Of a stretch of DNA of 64,000 bases, positions 9,208 to 22,190 are shown piece by piece. Below the pieces are notes generated by a model, which did no database searches, was not told where the DNA came from, and saw nothing but the letters and a program-made list of their open reading frames with translations. Position 1 is the stretch's first letter. Every line of letters begins with the position of its first letter. This stretch comes from Herbaspirillum sp. GTDB lineage: Bacteria; Pseudomonadota; Gammaproteobacteria; Burkholderiales; Burkholderiaceae_D. The stretch spans positions 124,001-188,000 of the forward strand of contig NZ_JAGIBI010000005.1 of assembly GCF_017744395.1 (NCBI RefSeq), in the 5' to 3' direction. The position numbers and the translations under genes are program-made.

Positions 9208-10719
9208 TCAGGCGATGCCATGCCGCAGGCGGCGCAGCACCGGCTTGAAGGCGCGTCCCAGCAGCGGCCAGAACGCCAGCAGCAGCGCGACCGTGGTCAT
9301 GGTGCCGACCAGCGGGTTGGACCAGAACACGGACAGCTTGCCGTCGGAGAACAGCATCGACTGGCGGAACGCGGCCTCGGCCTTGTCGCCCAGCACCGCG
9401 GCCAGCACCAGCGGCGCGATCGGGTAGCCGAGCTTCTTGAACAGGTAGCCGAGCACGCCGAAAAAGAGCATTACGCCGACGTCGAACATCGAGCTGTGCA
9501 CCGAGTAGGCGCCGATGGTGCAGACCATGATGATGATCGGCGCGATGATGGAAAACGGCACGCGCAGGATCGCCGCGAAGAAGGGCACCGTGGCCAGCAC
9601 GACGATCAGGCTCACCACATTGCCCAGGTACATGCTGGCGATCAGGCTCCAGACGAAATCCTTTTGCTCGACGAACAGCATCGGCCCCGGCTGCAGCCCC
9701 CAGATCATCAGGCCGCCCAGCATCACCGCCGCCGTCGCCGAACCGGGAATGCCCAGGGTCAGCATCGGCAGCAAGGCGCTGGTGCCGGCCGCGTGGTCCG
9801 CGGTTTCGGGCGCGATCACGCCATCCATCTCGCCCTTGCCGTAACGCTCCGGATGCTTGGACATCTTTTTCGCGGTGCTGTAGCTCATGAACGAGGCCGC
9901 CGTCGGGCCGCCCGGCGTGATGCCCATCCAGCAGCCGATGGCCGCGCTGCGCAGCAGGGTGAGCCAGTATTTCGGCAGGCGCGCCCAGGTCTGCAGCACG
10001 ATCTTCAGGCTGATGCGCGCATGCTCGCCGCGGAACACCAGGCCTTCTTCCACCGTCACCAGGATTTCGCCGATGCCGAACAGGCCGATGACCACGATCT
10101 CAAAGCTGATGCCGTTCATCAGCACCGGCAGGTCGAAGGTCAGGCGCAGGTTGCCGGAGATGGTATCCATGCCGATCGCCGCCAGCGCGAACCCGATCAT
10201 CATCGACACCGTGGTCTTGAGCGGCGGGTTCTTGCCCATGCCGATGAAGCTGCAAAACGCCAGCAGGTAGACCGCGAAGAATTCGGGGGAGCTGAAGCGC
10301 ATTGCGAACTTGGCGATCGACCCGGACAGGAAGGTAATGAGCAGCACGCCCACCAGCGCGCCCAGCAGCGCCGAGCTGAACGCGGCCGTCAGCGCCTCGG
10401 CCGCGCGCCCCTGCTTGGCCAGGGGATAACCGTCGAAGGTCGTGGCGACCGAGGACGGCTCGCCCGGGATGTTGAACAGGATCGAGGTGATCGAGCCGCC
10501 GAACAGCGCGCCCCAGTACATGCACGACAGCAGCACGATGGCCGAGTGCGGCGGCATGGTGAAGGTCAGCGGCAGCAGCAGGGTCACCCCGTTGGGCGCG
10601 CCCAGCCCCGGCAGGACGCCGACCAGGATGCCCAGCAAGACGCCGGCGACCATCAGCATCAGGTGATAGGGAGTCGAGATGATGGCCATGCCATGCAGCA
10701 ATGCGTCCAGTTCTTGCAT
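9208..10719 (-). CDS. tctA: tripartite tricarboxylate transporter large permease TctA
   Basis: 503-residue polytopic membrane protein with the TctA signature GVLPGLGAPNGVTLLLPLTF near the N-terminus and about a dozen hydrophobic segments. It forms the main translocation channel of the TTT uptake system. A GGAA site precedes the ATG at 10719. tctB lies 49 bases upstream and pdxA2 39 bases downstream on the same strand, so the three are probably one operon. Confidence 0.93.
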   Translation of the reverse strand: MQELDALLHGMAIISTPYHLMLMVAGVLLGILVGVLPGLGAPNGVTLLLPLTFTMPPHSAIVLLSCMYWGALFGGSITSILFNIPGEPSSVATTFDGYPLAKQGRAAEALTAAFSSALLGALVGVLLITFLSGSIAKFAMRFSSPEFFAVYLLAFCSFIGMGKNPPLKTTVSMMIGFALAAIGMDTISGNLRLTFDLPVLMNGISFEIVVIGLFGIGEILVTVEEGLVFRGEHARISLKIVLQTWARLPKYWLTLLRSAAIGCWMGITPGGPTAASFMSYSTAKKMSKHPERYGKGEMDGVIAPETADHAAGTSALLPMLTLGIPGSATAAVMLGGLMIWGLQPGPMLFVEQKDFVWSLIASMYLGNVVSLIVVLATVPFFAAILRVPFSIIAPIIIMVCTIGAYSVHSSMFDVGVMLFFGVLGYLFKKLGYPIAPLVLAAVLGDKAEAAFRQSMLFSDGKLSVFWSNPLVGTMTTVALLLAFWPLLGRAFKPVLRRLRHGIA

Positions 10720-10768
10720 CTTGCTTCCGTTTCTTTGTCAGGATTGGCAATAGGGCTTGGCAGGCCGT

Positions 10769-11317
10769 TCAGGACGCCAGGCCGAGCATTTCCGCCAGCG
10801 GGCCGGCGTACAGCGGGACGTTGAACCAGCGCTCGAACACCAGGTACACCACCACCAGGGTGCCGACCGAGACCAGCGCGACGCGCCACCAGCTGGCGCG
10901 CCGGGCATCGTTGGCGCGCACCATGAACCAGGCGATGAACAAGGTCGACGCCAGGTACATGCCCAGCAGGCGGATGGCGACGACATAGACGCACATCGGG
11001 ATGAACATCGCCAGCACATGGCGCAAGGGCGCGCGCGCGATGAACGCCTCATCCTGCCCGGAAGATGTCTTGCCGCGCCGCAGCGTGAAGAAGATCGTGC
11101 CGAGGCTGGCGACGATCATGATCAGCCCGACAAAGAACGCGAAATGGCCCGATTCCGGACCGGTATCGGTCCAGCCGATGCCGGCCTGGCAGCTGCCAAT
11201 CATGACGGCGGCGCCGATGAGGGTAGTCAGCGATGCCAGCGCCAGTTCGGCCGTGCGCATCGAGCAGACGGCGCCATCCCCGTGCGCCGCTGAGGGTTTG
11301 GGATTGTTGTCCAACAT
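10769..11317 (-). CDS. tctB: tripartite tricarboxylate transporter small permease TctB
   Basis: 182 residues with four predicted membrane segments (around residues 27-46, 60-78, 100-125 and 145-165 by hydrophobicity), the TctB pattern. A strong AGGAG site lies just before the ATG. First gene of the minus-strand tctB-tctA-pdxA2 operon, divergent from a LysR gene that probably controls it. Confidence 0.88.
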   Translation of the reverse strand: MLDNNPKPSAAHGDGAVCSMRTAELALASLTTLIGAAVMIGSCQAGIGWTDTGPESGHFAFFVGLIMIVASLGTIFFTLRRGKTSSGQDEAFIARAPLRHVLAMFIPMCVYVVAIRLLGMYLASTLFIAWFMVRANDARRASWWRVALVSVGTLVVVYLVFERWFNVPLYAGPLAEMLGLAS

Positions 11318-11521
11318 GCTTGTCTCCTGGTTCGGCCGGAACGCATCCCATCGCTGCCGATGAGGTGTTCCGGTATCCCGACCTGTTGATTTTTATAGTG
11401 GTCGACGCCGCTGCAGGCGTTTTGACGCTGTTGGATTCTGCTCCCTGGAGGTATGCCTGTCTAATTAAAAGATAGAAATCAGTGATACCCTCCGGCTATA
11501 CATGACCCGTTCCGAGCGCCC
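11318..11521. promoter_or_regulatory. divergent control region between tctB and lysR
   Basis: This 204-bp gap holds the promoters for the tct operon and the regulator. Near the LysR start is an AT-rich core flanked by inverted GGTAT (11450-11454) and ATACC (11485-11489), a plausible LysR-type operator region. The exact operator cannot be fixed from one sequence. Confidence 0.45.
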
Positions 11522-12495
11522 ATGATCCCTTCGTCCCAAACCATGCAAAACCGCCTGCGCGTGCGCCAGCTCTCGCTGATCGCGGCATTGAACGCATCGA
11601 AATCGCTGCGCAAGGCGGCCGAGCTCATGCATTTGTCGCAACCGTCGGCGACCAAGATGCTGCATGAAATCGAGGAGACGCTGGGCGTGACGCTGTTCGA
11701 ACGCCTGCCCCGCGGCGTGCAGCCCACGGTGTATGGGCAGTCGGTGATCCGTTACGCGCAGCGCATCCTGTCGGACCTGGAAGGCTTGCGCGACGAGCTG
11801 GTCACGCGCGAGGCCGGCGGCATGGGCGAGATTTCCATCGGCGCCACCATGGCCTCGGTGCCGGGGCTGCTCTCGCATGCGATCCTCGACCTCAAGAACC
11901 GCTTCCCGCGCCTGAAGATCAAGACGCACCTGTCCACCAGCGACGTGCTGCTGGAACAGCTGGAGAAAGGGGATGTGGACATGGTGCTGGGCAATATCGC
12001 GGTGCGCGGCGACTATCCCAACCTGGATTTCGAAGTGCTGGAAGAGGAGGCCTTGTCCATCGTCGGCGGCAGCCATAGCTCCTGGCGCAAGAAACGCCGG
12101 CTGCAGCTGGCCGACCTGGCCAACGCGGGCTGGGTCCTGCAGCCGCCGGCTTCGCCGATACGCCAGCTGATCGACAAGGAGTTCGAGGAGGCCGGCATAC
12201 CGACCCCGCTCAATCTGGTCGAGACCGCCTCCATCCTGGTCACCACCACGCTGCTGCAGCAATCCGAAATGGTGGCGGTGGTGCCGACCTCGATCGGGCA
12301 GCATTACGCCAAGGACGGCATCTTGTGCTTCTTGCCGGTGCGCCTCAAGTTCCAGCTGGCGCCTTACGGCATGGTCACGCGTAACGAACGCTTCCCGGCC
12401 CCGGCGATGAAAATCCTGAAGGACTCGCTGCGCAGCTTCGTCCAGTCAGGGGCGCAGGCCGCGCCCCTGACTGGCCCCAGGTCCCATAAGAAAAG

Positions 12496-12499
<4 letters not shown>
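11522..12499 (+). CDS. LysR-family transcriptional regulator of the tct cluster
   Basis: 325 residues. The N-terminal winged helix (RQLSLIAALNASKSLRKAAELMHLSQPSATKMLHEIE, abbreviated here as residues 15-50) is a standard LysR domain. The co-inducer fold follows from about 105. Divergent orientation from tctB is the classic arrangement for a LysR gene controlling its neighbour. Its stop codon overlaps the stop codon of the convergent ABC exporter gene by three bases. Confidence 0.9.
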
Positions 12500-14331
<1,832 letters not shown>

Positions 14332-14439
14332 GCAAGCTCCACAAAAGCCGGGCCTGCTGCGAAGCGGAGCCGCTGCAGTGCCGATGCTGGAGAAGAAAAG
14401 GTGAAGACGCATCATCTCACATCGGCGCCGATCGTGATT

Positions 14440-15345
14440 TCACCTGGCCGGCGAGGCGGCCGGGAACATCTCGATCATCCGTGATTTGGCGTAGTCGACG
14501 AAGGCGCCGGCCAGCGACGAGACCGGATGCTGGTTGGAAGTGACCAGCGCGAATTCCGACAGGATGGTCGGTTCGAAGGGTTTGACGACGACCCGGTCGC
14601 GCGCGTAATGCGCGGTGATCTGGTCGATCAGCGCGACGCCCGCGCCATGCTGCACCAGCACGCAGATGGCCGCCGACAGTTGCGACTCCGAAGTCATCAC
14701 GCGGTCGATGCGGCGCTGGGCGAACAGGCCGTCGATCAGCATGCGCGCGTCGAACTCCTTGGGAAAGGAGATGAACGACTCGCCGCGCAGATCCTCCGGC
14801 GTGATCACCGCCTTGCCGGCCAGCCGGTGGCCGTGCGGCAGGATGCAGCGCATCGGCGCACTGTGGATGCTCTCGATGTTGACGCCGTGGTGGGTCAGCG
14901 GATGCGCGATGAAGCCGACGTCGCAGCGCCGTCCCACCACCAGGTCGATGACGATGCTCGAGGCGTGGATCAGCAGCGTCGTATTGATGCCGGGGTGCTC
15001 GCGCATGAAGCCGGTCAGCACGCTGGGCAGGAATTCCAGCGCCATCGCCGGGGCGCCGGCGATATGCAGCGAACCGCGGCGCAGCGACTTGATTTGTTCG
15101 GCGGTCTGCGCGATGCGGTCGAGCCCGGCGAACGAACGCTCCACCTCTTCGAACAGCACCATGCCTTCCGGGGTCGGGTACAGGCGCCCGTTGGTCCGGT
15201 CGAACAGGGCGAAGCCGACGTCGGCCTCGAGGTCGTTGATCAGGCGCGTGACCGCCGGCTGCGATACGTGCAGCATCTGCGCCGCGCGCGTGACCGTCTG
15301 CCTCAGGATCAGCGCGCGGAAGGCCTCAAGTTGCCGAATCTTCAC
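14440..15345 (-). CDS. LysR-family regulator of the amine-oxidation operon
   Basis: 301 residues with an N-terminal LysR winged helix (KIRQLEAFRALILRQTVTRA; SQPAVTRLINDLE) and a periplasmic-binding-protein-like effector domain. The start chosen is a GTG at 15345, preceded by an excellent CAGGAGAA site; a longer start at 15369 has no site. The gene is divergent from the ABC importer/dehydrogenase operon at 15.5-22.5 kb and is the likely regulator of that operon, responding to the imported amine. Confidence 0.88.
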   Translation of the reverse strand: MKIRQLEAFRALILRQTVTRAAQMLHVSQPAVTRLINDLEADVGFALFDRTNGRLYPTPEGMVLFEEVERSFAGLDRIAQTAEQIKSLRRGSLHIAGAPAMALEFLPSVLTGFMREHPGINTTLLIHASSIVIDLVVGRRCDVGFIAHPLTHHGVNIESIHSAPMRCILPHGHRLAGKAVITPEDLRGESFISFPKEFDARMLIDGLFAQRRIDRVMTSESQLSAAICVLVQHGAGVALIDQITAHYARDRVVVKPFEPTILSEFALVTSNQHPVSSLAGAFVDYAKSRMIEMFPAASPAR

Positions 15346-15367
15346 GGAATTCTCCTGATGGCCATCC

Positions 15368-15382
15368 ATAACATTAGCGTAT
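15368..15382. promoter_or_regulatory. candidate LysR box (T-N11-A)
   Basis: ATA at 15368-15370 and TAT at 15380-15382 form a symmetric T-N11-A motif in the divergent gap between the LysR gene and the importer operon. This is the generic LysR recognition pattern; assignment is by position and symmetry only. Confidence 0.4.
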
Positions 15383-15502
15383 GGCTGACCCAAAAAATGT
15401 GATTTGACGGGTGTCGTGCTGCGAACGATTCTATTGAAAACACAGCAGCTTTGCGAATTGTTTGCCATTTTCGCGTCATAACAAAAGTCAGGAGAAAGCC
15501 AG

Positions 15503-16567
15503 ATGAAGGTTCCGCACCCCACCCATCGCAAGTCCCGCGCCGTCGGCATGGCCCTCGCGGCCGCGTCCTTCGTCTTCGGCGCCGCCAATGCCCAGGCCGA
15601 CACCACGCTGTACGTCGGCGCCTACGGCGGCTCGTTCGAGCAGATGCTGAAAAAGGACGTGATCCCCGTGTTCGAGCGCGACAATCCCGGCGCCAAGGTG
15701 GTGATCGTGCCGGGCGACTCCACCACGACGCTGGCCAAGCTGCAGGCGCAAAAGGGCAAGGCCGGCATGGACGTGGCCTTCCTCGACGACGGCCCGATGT
15801 ACCAGGCGGTCCAGATGGGTTTCTGCGGCAAGCTGGCGGATGCGCCGGTCTACAAGGACCTGTATGACATCGCCAGGTTCAAGAGCGGCAACGCCGTCGC
15901 CGCCGGCCTGATCGCCACCGGCATCGCCTACAACACGCGCCTGTTCAAGGCCAAGGGCTGGCCGGCGCCGACATCGTGGAAGGATCTGTCCGACGCGAAG
16001 TACAAGGGCAAGCTGGTGATGCCGTCGATCAAGAACACCTACGGCCTGCACGCCCTGCTGGTCGAGGCCAGGATCAACGGCGGCAGCGACGCCAACGTCG
16101 ATCCGGGTTTCCAGGCGATGGAAAAGCAGATCGCGCCCAATGTGCTGTCGTTCGACCCGTCGCCGGGCAAGATCGCCGAGCTGTTCCAGGCCGATGAGGT
16201 CGCGCTGGCCGTGTGGGGCAACGGCCGCGTGCAGGCGTTGCAGCAGCAGGGCATCCCGATCGATTTCGTGTATCCGAAGGAAGGCGCGGTGGCGCTGGGC
16301 ATGGGCGTGTGCGTGGTCGACCATTCGGCCAACGACGCGCTGGCGCAGAAGTTCGTGCAGATGATCCTGGCGCCGAAGACGCAAGCCGTGCTGGCCGAAA
16401 GCCAGGGCGTGGCGCCGGCCAACCGCAAGACCCAGCTGCCCGCGGCGGTCGCCGCCCGCGTGCCGGATGCGAACGTGATCGACAAGCTGCTGCGCGTCGA
16501 CTGGGATGTGGTCAACGCCAAGCGTGCCGACTGGACGCAGCGTTGGAACCGCCAGATCGAACGGTAA
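15503..16567 (+). CDS. ABC importer periplasmic binding protein, PotD-like
   Basis: 354 residues. It has a signal peptide ending ANA-QA, then TLYVGAYGGSFEQMLKK, typical of the spermidine/putrescine and iron-type binding protein cluster. An AGGAGA ribosome site lies 7 bases before the ATG. It is the first gene of a seven-gene operon with ATPase, two permeases, a flavin-dependent amine dehydrogenase and RidA, so the ligand is probably a polyamine, opine, cyclic amino acid or similar nitrogen compound. Confidence 0.88.
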   Translation: MKVPHPTHRKSRAVGMALAAASFVFGAANAQADTTLYVGAYGGSFEQMLKKDVIPVFERDNPGAKVVIVPGDSTTTLAKLQAQKGKAGMDVAFLDDGPMYQAVQMGFCGKLADAPVYKDLYDIARFKSGNAVAAGLIATGIAYNTRLFKAKGWPAPTSWKDLSDAKYKGKLVMPSIKNTYGLHALLVEARINGGSDANVDPGFQAMEKQIAPNVLSFDPSPGKIAELFQADEVALAVWGNGRVQALQQQGIPIDFVYPKEGAVALGMGVCVVDHSANDALAQKFVQMILAPKTQAVLAESQGVAPANRKTQLPAAVAARVPDANVIDKLLRVDWDVVNAKRADWTQRWNRQIER

Positions 16568-16574
16568 TCGTCCC

Positions 16575-17623
<1,049 letters not shown>

Positions 17624-17627
<4 letters not shown>

Positions 17628-18532
17628 GCGCCGCCGGATCCCCTGCCGCGGCCGGCATGCCCGACGCCGCCGCGCGCCGCCGGCGCGCCAACGGCTGGCT
17701 GCTGGTGGCGCCGGCATCGCTGTATTTCGTATTGCTGCTGGCGGTGCCGCTGGTGCTCACCTTCGTGCTGAGCCTGCACGGTTTCGACCCGAACGGCGGC
17801 GGCGTGCTCGATACGGTGTCGCTGCACAACTACGCCGACATCCTGGGCGATTCGTATTTCTACGCGATCTTCCTGCGCACGCTGCTGCTGTCGCTGGGCG
17901 TGACGGCGCTGTGCGTGCTGATCGGCGTGCCGGAAGCCTATTTCCTGTTCCGCATGCGCGACCCCTGGCGTTCGCTGTGCCTGGTGCTGGTGCTCGGCCC
18001 GCTGCTGATCTCGGTGGTCGTGCGCACGCTGGGCTGGTCGATCCTGCTCGGCCGCGAAGGCTTGATCAATGTGGTGCTGGCGCGCCTGGGCCTGATCGAC
18101 CATCCGCTGCAGATGCTGTTTACGATGGGCGCGGTGACGGTGGCGCTGGTGCATGTGCTGGTGCCGCTGCTGGTGCTGTCGGTATGGACTTCGCTCACGC
18201 GGCTGGACAGCGCCGGCGTGCACGCGGCGCGCTCGCTGGGCGCCTCGCGCTGGACCGTCATGTGGCGCGTGGTGCTGCCGCAGATCACGCCGGGCATTCT
18301 CTCGGGCAGCCTGATCGTGTTCGCGCTGACGGCCAGCGCCTTCGCCACGCCGGCGCTGATCGGCGGGCGCCGCCTGAAGGTGGTGGCCACGACCGCCTAC
18401 GACGAATTCCTCGGCACCCTGAACTGGCCGCTGGGCGCCGCCATCGCGGTGGTGCTGCTGATCGCCAACGTGGCGATCATCGCCGGCTATAACCGGATGC
18501 TGGAAAAGCGCATCGCGCGCCGGCTGGGGTGA
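17624..18532 (+). CDS. ABC importer permease, PotB-like
   Basis: 302-residue inner-membrane permease with six hydrophobic segments. The cytoplasmic coupling loop motif AARSLGASRWTVMWRVVLP (EAA loop) contacts the ATPase. It starts inside the ATPase stop codon. A short Ala/Arg-rich N-terminal extension of about 25 residues precedes the first membrane helix. Confidence 0.9.
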
Positions 18533-18536
18533 GACG

Positions 18537-19340
18537 ATGAACCAGACCAACCGCAACGGCGCCTTCGCCGTCATCTTCCACCTGCTGTTCCTGACCTTCA
18601 TCCTGGCGCCGCTGGCGGTGGTGTGCCTGGTGGCGTTCACGCCCGACAACTTCCTGTCGATCCCGACCGGCAAGTGGTCGCTGCGCTGGTTCGCCTCGCT
18701 GTGGCAGGACGAAGACTTCAAGTCGGCGCTGCGCACCAGCCTGTGGCTGGGCGTGCTGTCGGCCACGCTGTCCACCGCGCTGTCGGTGCCCAGCGCGATG
18801 GGGCTAGTGCGCTACCGCTTCCCGGGGCGCGATGCGATCAACGCCTTCCTGCTTTCGCCGCTGATGATCCCGCCGGTGGTGCTGGGCATCGCCTTCCTGC
18901 GGCTGTTCACGCTGATGGACATGGGCGGCTCGTTCACTTCGCTGGTGGCGTGCCACACGCTGCTGATCTTCCCGTACGCGCTGCGCCTGGTGATGGCGGC
19001 GCTGACCGGCCAGGCCGACGACGCTGAGCGCGCCGCCCGTTCGCTCGGCGCCGGCCGCTGGACCACCTTCCGGCGCGTGACGCTGCCGATGATCCTGCCC
19101 GGCGTGGCGGGCGGCTGGGTGCTGGCGTTCATCAACAGCTTCGACGAACTGACCGCGACCGTGTTCGTGACTTCGCCCACCACCATCACGCTGCCGGTGC
19201 GCATCTACATGAACATGAGCGAAACGGTCGACCCCAGCGTGGCGGCGATCTCGACCCTGATCATCGGCCTGACGCTGGCGGTGATGCTGCTGCTGGACCG
19301 TATCTACGGATTGAACAAAGTACTGGTAGGGAACCATTAA
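18537..19340 (+). CDS. ABC importer permease, PotC-like
   Basis: 267-residue second permease with six membrane segments and the EAA-loop motif AARSLGAGRWTTFRRVTLP. It begins 4 bases after the PotB-like stop and its own stop abuts the next start codon, so it sits in the middle of one transcription unit. Confidence 0.9.
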   Translation: MNQTNRNGAFAVIFHLLFLTFILAPLAVVCLVAFTPDNFLSIPTGKWSLRWFASLWQDEDFKSALRTSLWLGVLSATLSTALSVPSAMGLVRYRFPGRDAINAFLLSPLMIPPVVLGIAFLRLFTLMDMGGSFTSLVACHTLLIFPYALRLVMAALTGQADDAERAARSLGAGRWTTFRRVTLPMILPGVAGGWVLAFINSFDELTATVFVTSPTTITLPVRIYMNMSETVDPSVAAISTLIIGLTLAVMLLLDRIYGLNKVLVGNH

Positions 19341-20444
19341 ATGCAGAAAACCTGTGACATCGCCGTCGTCGGCGGCGGCCTGGTCGGGATGGCGATCGCC
19401 TTCGGGCTGGCCAAGCGGGGCCAGAAGGTGGTCGTGTGCGACGGCGAGGACAATGCGCTGCGCGCCGCGCGCGGCAACTTCGGGCTGGTCTGGGTGCAGG
19501 GCAAGGGTTCGTCATGCACCAACTACGCGCGCTGGTCGCTGCACTCGGCCAATACCTGGCAAGGCTTCGCCGACGAGCTCAAGCGGCGCACCGGCGTATC
19601 GGTCGGTTTCGAACGCCCCGGCGGCTTCAACATCGCCGAGACGCCCGAGCAGCTCGCCGTCAAGGAAGAAGCCATGCGCGGCCTGTTCGCCGCCGAGCCG
19701 GACCTGAAGTACGAGGTGCTCGACTATCACGAGCTGAAGCGGCGCCTGCCGGCCATCGGCCCGGACGTGGCCGGCGCGATCTATTCGCCCAACGACGGCC
19801 ACGTCAGCCCGCTGTACACGTTGCGCGCGCTGTTCGCCGCCTTCGAGCAGGCCGGCGGCGAATACGCGCCCAATGAAAACGTCAGCGAGATCACGCCGAC
19901 CGCGGGCGGCGCGTTCCGCCTGCGCATGGGCGAGCGCACCTTGGAAGCCGGGCGCGTGGTGCTGGCCGCGGGTTTGGGCAACCGCAAGCTGGCCGGCATG
20001 GTCGGCCTGTCGGCGCCGCTCAAGCCGCTGCGCGGACAGATCATCGTGACCGAACGGGTCAAGCCGTTTTTGGCGAACCCGACCATTTACGTGCGGCAGA
20101 CGGTCGAAGGCTCGGTGATGATCGGCGACTCGGCCGAGGATGTCGGCTTCGACGACGGCGTCACGCCGGACGTGCTGGCCGACATCGCGCGCCGCGCCAT
20201 CGCCCCGTTCCCTATCCTCAAGGACGTGCGCATCGTGCGTGCCTGGGGCGCGCTGCGCGTGATGACGCCGGACGGCCTGCCGATCTACGAGGAATCGGCC
20301 TCCCACCCGGGCGCGTTCCTGGCCACTTGCCACAGCGGCGTGACGCTCGCCGCCGCCCATTGCGAAACCATCGCGCCGTGGATTCTCGGCGCGCCGCGTC
20401 CCACCATCCTGGATGAGTTCTATGCCAAACGATTCGCTGTTTAA
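19341..20444 (+). CDS. FAD-dependent amine/amino-acid dehydrogenase, beta subunit (DadA/HcnC-like)
   Basis: 367 residues of the DAO/glycine-oxidase fold. The dinucleotide-binding motif is VVGGGLVGMAIAFGLAKRG near the N-terminus and the C-terminal GATCHSGVTLAAAH-like segment is conserved. In opine oxidase, hydrogen-cyanide synthase and D-hydroxyproline dehydrogenase this subunit oxidises the C-N bond and works with a small 2Fe-2S subunit and a second flavoprotein, both encoded immediately downstream with overlapping starts. The likely product is an imine. Confidence 0.85.
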   Translation: MQKTCDIAVVGGGLVGMAIAFGLAKRGQKVVVCDGEDNALRAARGNFGLVWVQGKGSSCTNYARWSLHSANTWQGFADELKRRTGVSVGFERPGGFNIAETPEQLAVKEEAMRGLFAAEPDLKYEVLDYHELKRRLPAIGPDVAGAIYSPNDGHVSPLYTLRALFAAFEQAGGEYAPNENVSEITPTAGGAFRLRMGERTLEAGRVVLAAGLGNRKLAGMVGLSAPLKPLRGQIIVTERVKPFLANPTIYVRQTVEGSVMIGDSAEDVGFDDGVTPDVLADIARRAIAPFPILKDVRIVRAWGALRVMTPDGLPIYEESASHPGAFLATCHSGVTLAAAHCETIAPWILGAPRPTILDEFYAKRFAV

Positions 20445-20730
20445 ACCGCTGCCGCGCGCCGGCGGCGCGACCGTGGAAATCTTCGTCGACGACGCGCCGC
20501 ATCGCGTGGCCAGCGGCCTGAACGTGGCCGCCGCGCTGCTGCAAGAGGGCGTGACCGCCTGCCGCACCACCCCGGTCAAGGGCGCCGAGCGCGCGCCGTA
20601 CTGCATGATGGGCGTGTGCTTCGATTGCCTAGTCGAGATCGACGGCGTACCCAACCGTCAGGCTTGCATGACCCCGGTGCGCGAGGGCATGCGCGTGCGC
20701 CGCATGGACGGCGCGAGGAGCGTGGTATGA
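20422..20730 (+). CDS. small 2Fe-2S ferredoxin-like subunit of the dehydrogenase
   Basis: 102 residues with a ferredoxin-fold cysteine cluster (CMMGVCFDCLVEID, then QACMTPV) plus an upstream cysteine in ACRTT. It corresponds to the gamma/HcnA-like subunit that passes electrons between the two flavoproteins. The start at 20422 lies inside the upstream gene and has a GGATGAG site; ATG 20413 in the same frame is possible. It overlaps the next gene by 4 bases. Confidence 0.85.
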   Translation: MPNDSLFKPLPRAGGATVEIFVDDAPHRVASGLNVAAALLQEGVTACRTTPVKGAERAPYCMMGVCFDCLVEIDGVPNRQACMTPVREGMRVRRMDGARSVV

Positions 20731-22160
20731 CGGTCAAGCATGTCGACCTGCTGGTCGTGGGCGCCGGCCCGGCCGGCATCGCCGCGGCGCTGGAAGCGCG
20801 TGCGCATCGTCTGGAAGTGCTGGTGGTGGACGAGAATGTCCATCCGGGCGGCCAGATTTACCGCAATGTCAGCCATTCGCCGCTGGCGAACCCGGACATT
20901 CTGGGGTCGGATTACCTGCGCGGGCGCGCGCTGGTGGAAGAATTCGAGCAAAGCGGCATCGCTTACTGGCCGCAAACGCTGGCCTGGCAGATCGGCGCCG
21001 ACAAGCGCGTATCGGTGACGCGCCAGGGCTCCTGCCGCGGTACGCTGCAGATCGAGGCCAAGGCGATCGTGCTGGCCGGCGGCGCGCAGGAGCGGCCGTT
21101 CCCGGTGCCGGGCTGGACCCTGCCCGGCGTGATGGGCGTGGGCGCGGCGCAGACCCTGCTCAAGTCCGCCGGCCTTGCGCCCCAGGCGCCGGCGGTGCTG
21201 GCCGGCTGCGGTCCCTTGCTGTACCTGTTCGCCTGGCAGCTGATCAATGCCGGCATTGAGGTACGGGCGATCCTCGATACCACCGAAGCGGCCGGCTACC
21301 GCCGCGCGCTCGGCCATCTCGGCGGAGCATTGCGCGCGCCGGGCTACCTGTGGAAAGGCTGGTCCTTGCTGCGGGCGATCCGCCGCGCCGGCGTGCGGCA
21401 CGTCAAAGGCGTCACGGCCCTGCGCGTGCTGGGCGCCGCCCATGCCGAGGCGGTCGAGTTCAGCGCCGGCGGCAGCACGCAGCGCATTGAGACGCCGCTG
21501 GTGCTGCTGCACCAGGGCGTGATCCCCAACACCCAGGTCACGCGCTCGATCGGTTGCGAGCATGTGTGGGACGAGCCGCAACTGTGCTGGCGTCCGCGCC
21601 TGGATGCGTGGGGTGAGACCAGCCTGCCGGACATCTTCGTGGCCGGCGACGGCGGCGGCATCGCCGGCGCGCTGGCGGCCGAGCCGTCGGGCCGGCTGGC
21701 CGCGCTGCAGGCCGCGCACCGCATCGGCAAGCTCGACGCCGGCAAGCGCGATGCGCGCGCCTTGGCGCAGCGCCACATGCTGGAGCGGCATGGCGCGATC
21801 CGCCCGTTCCTGGATGCGCTGTACCGTCCGGCCGACGCATTCCGGCGTCCGGCCGACGACAGCACCGTGGTCTGCCGCTGCGAAGAAGTGAGCGCCGGCG
21901 AGGTGCGCCAGATGGCGCGGCTCGGCTGCGTCGGCCCGAACCAGACCAAGTCGTTCTCGCGTTGCGGCATGGGGCCGTGCCAGGGCCGCTTCTGCGGTCT
22001 GACCGTGGCCGAATTGCTGGCCGAGGAACAGGGGCGCCCGGTGGCCGAGGTCGGCTACTACCGCATTCGCCCGCCGATCAAGCCGGTGACGCTGGGCGAA
22101 CTGGCCACTGCCGTGACGGCGCCGCCGGTCCAGGGCGAGCGTGCCGGTTTTCCGAAATAG
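20727..22160 (+). CDS. FAD/NAD(P)-oxidoreductase, alpha subunit with BFD-like 2Fe-2S domain (HcnB/NoxA-like)
   Basis: 477 residues. The FAD site VVGAGPAGIAAALEAR is at the start, a second nucleotide site is central, and a C-terminal cysteine-rich domain (CRCEEVSAGEVRQ, then CGMGPCQGRFCG) resembles bacterioferritin-associated ferredoxin domains. This is the alpha subunit of heterotrimeric amine dehydrogenases. ATG 20727 was chosen from the ATGA overlap with the 2Fe-2S gene. The product imine would be handled by the RidA protein encoded 30 bases downstream. Confidence 0.87.
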   Translation: MTVKHVDLLVVGAGPAGIAAALEARAHRLEVLVVDENVHPGGQIYRNVSHSPLANPDILGSDYLRGRALVEEFEQSGIAYWPQTLAWQIGADKRVSVTRQGSCRGTLQIEAKAIVLAGGAQERPFPVPGWTLPGVMGVGAAQTLLKSAGLAPQAPAVLAGCGPLLYLFAWQLINAGIEVRAILDTTEAAGYRRALGHLGGALRAPGYLWKGWSLLRAIRRAGVRHVKGVTALRVLGAAHAEAVEFSAGGSTQRIETPLVLLHQGVIPNTQVTRSIGCEHVWDEPQLCWRPRLDAWGETSLPDIFVAGDGGGIAGALAAEPSGRLAALQAAHRIGKLDAGKRDARALAQRHMLERHGAIRPFLDALYRPADAFRRPADDSTVVCRCEEVSAGEVRQMARLGCVGPNQTKSFSRCGMGPCQGRFCGLTVAELLAEEQGRPVAEVGYYRIRPPIKPVTLGELATAVTAPPVQGERAGFPK

Positions 22161-22190
22161 GATTTTCCATACCATTCCCAAGGAGCATCG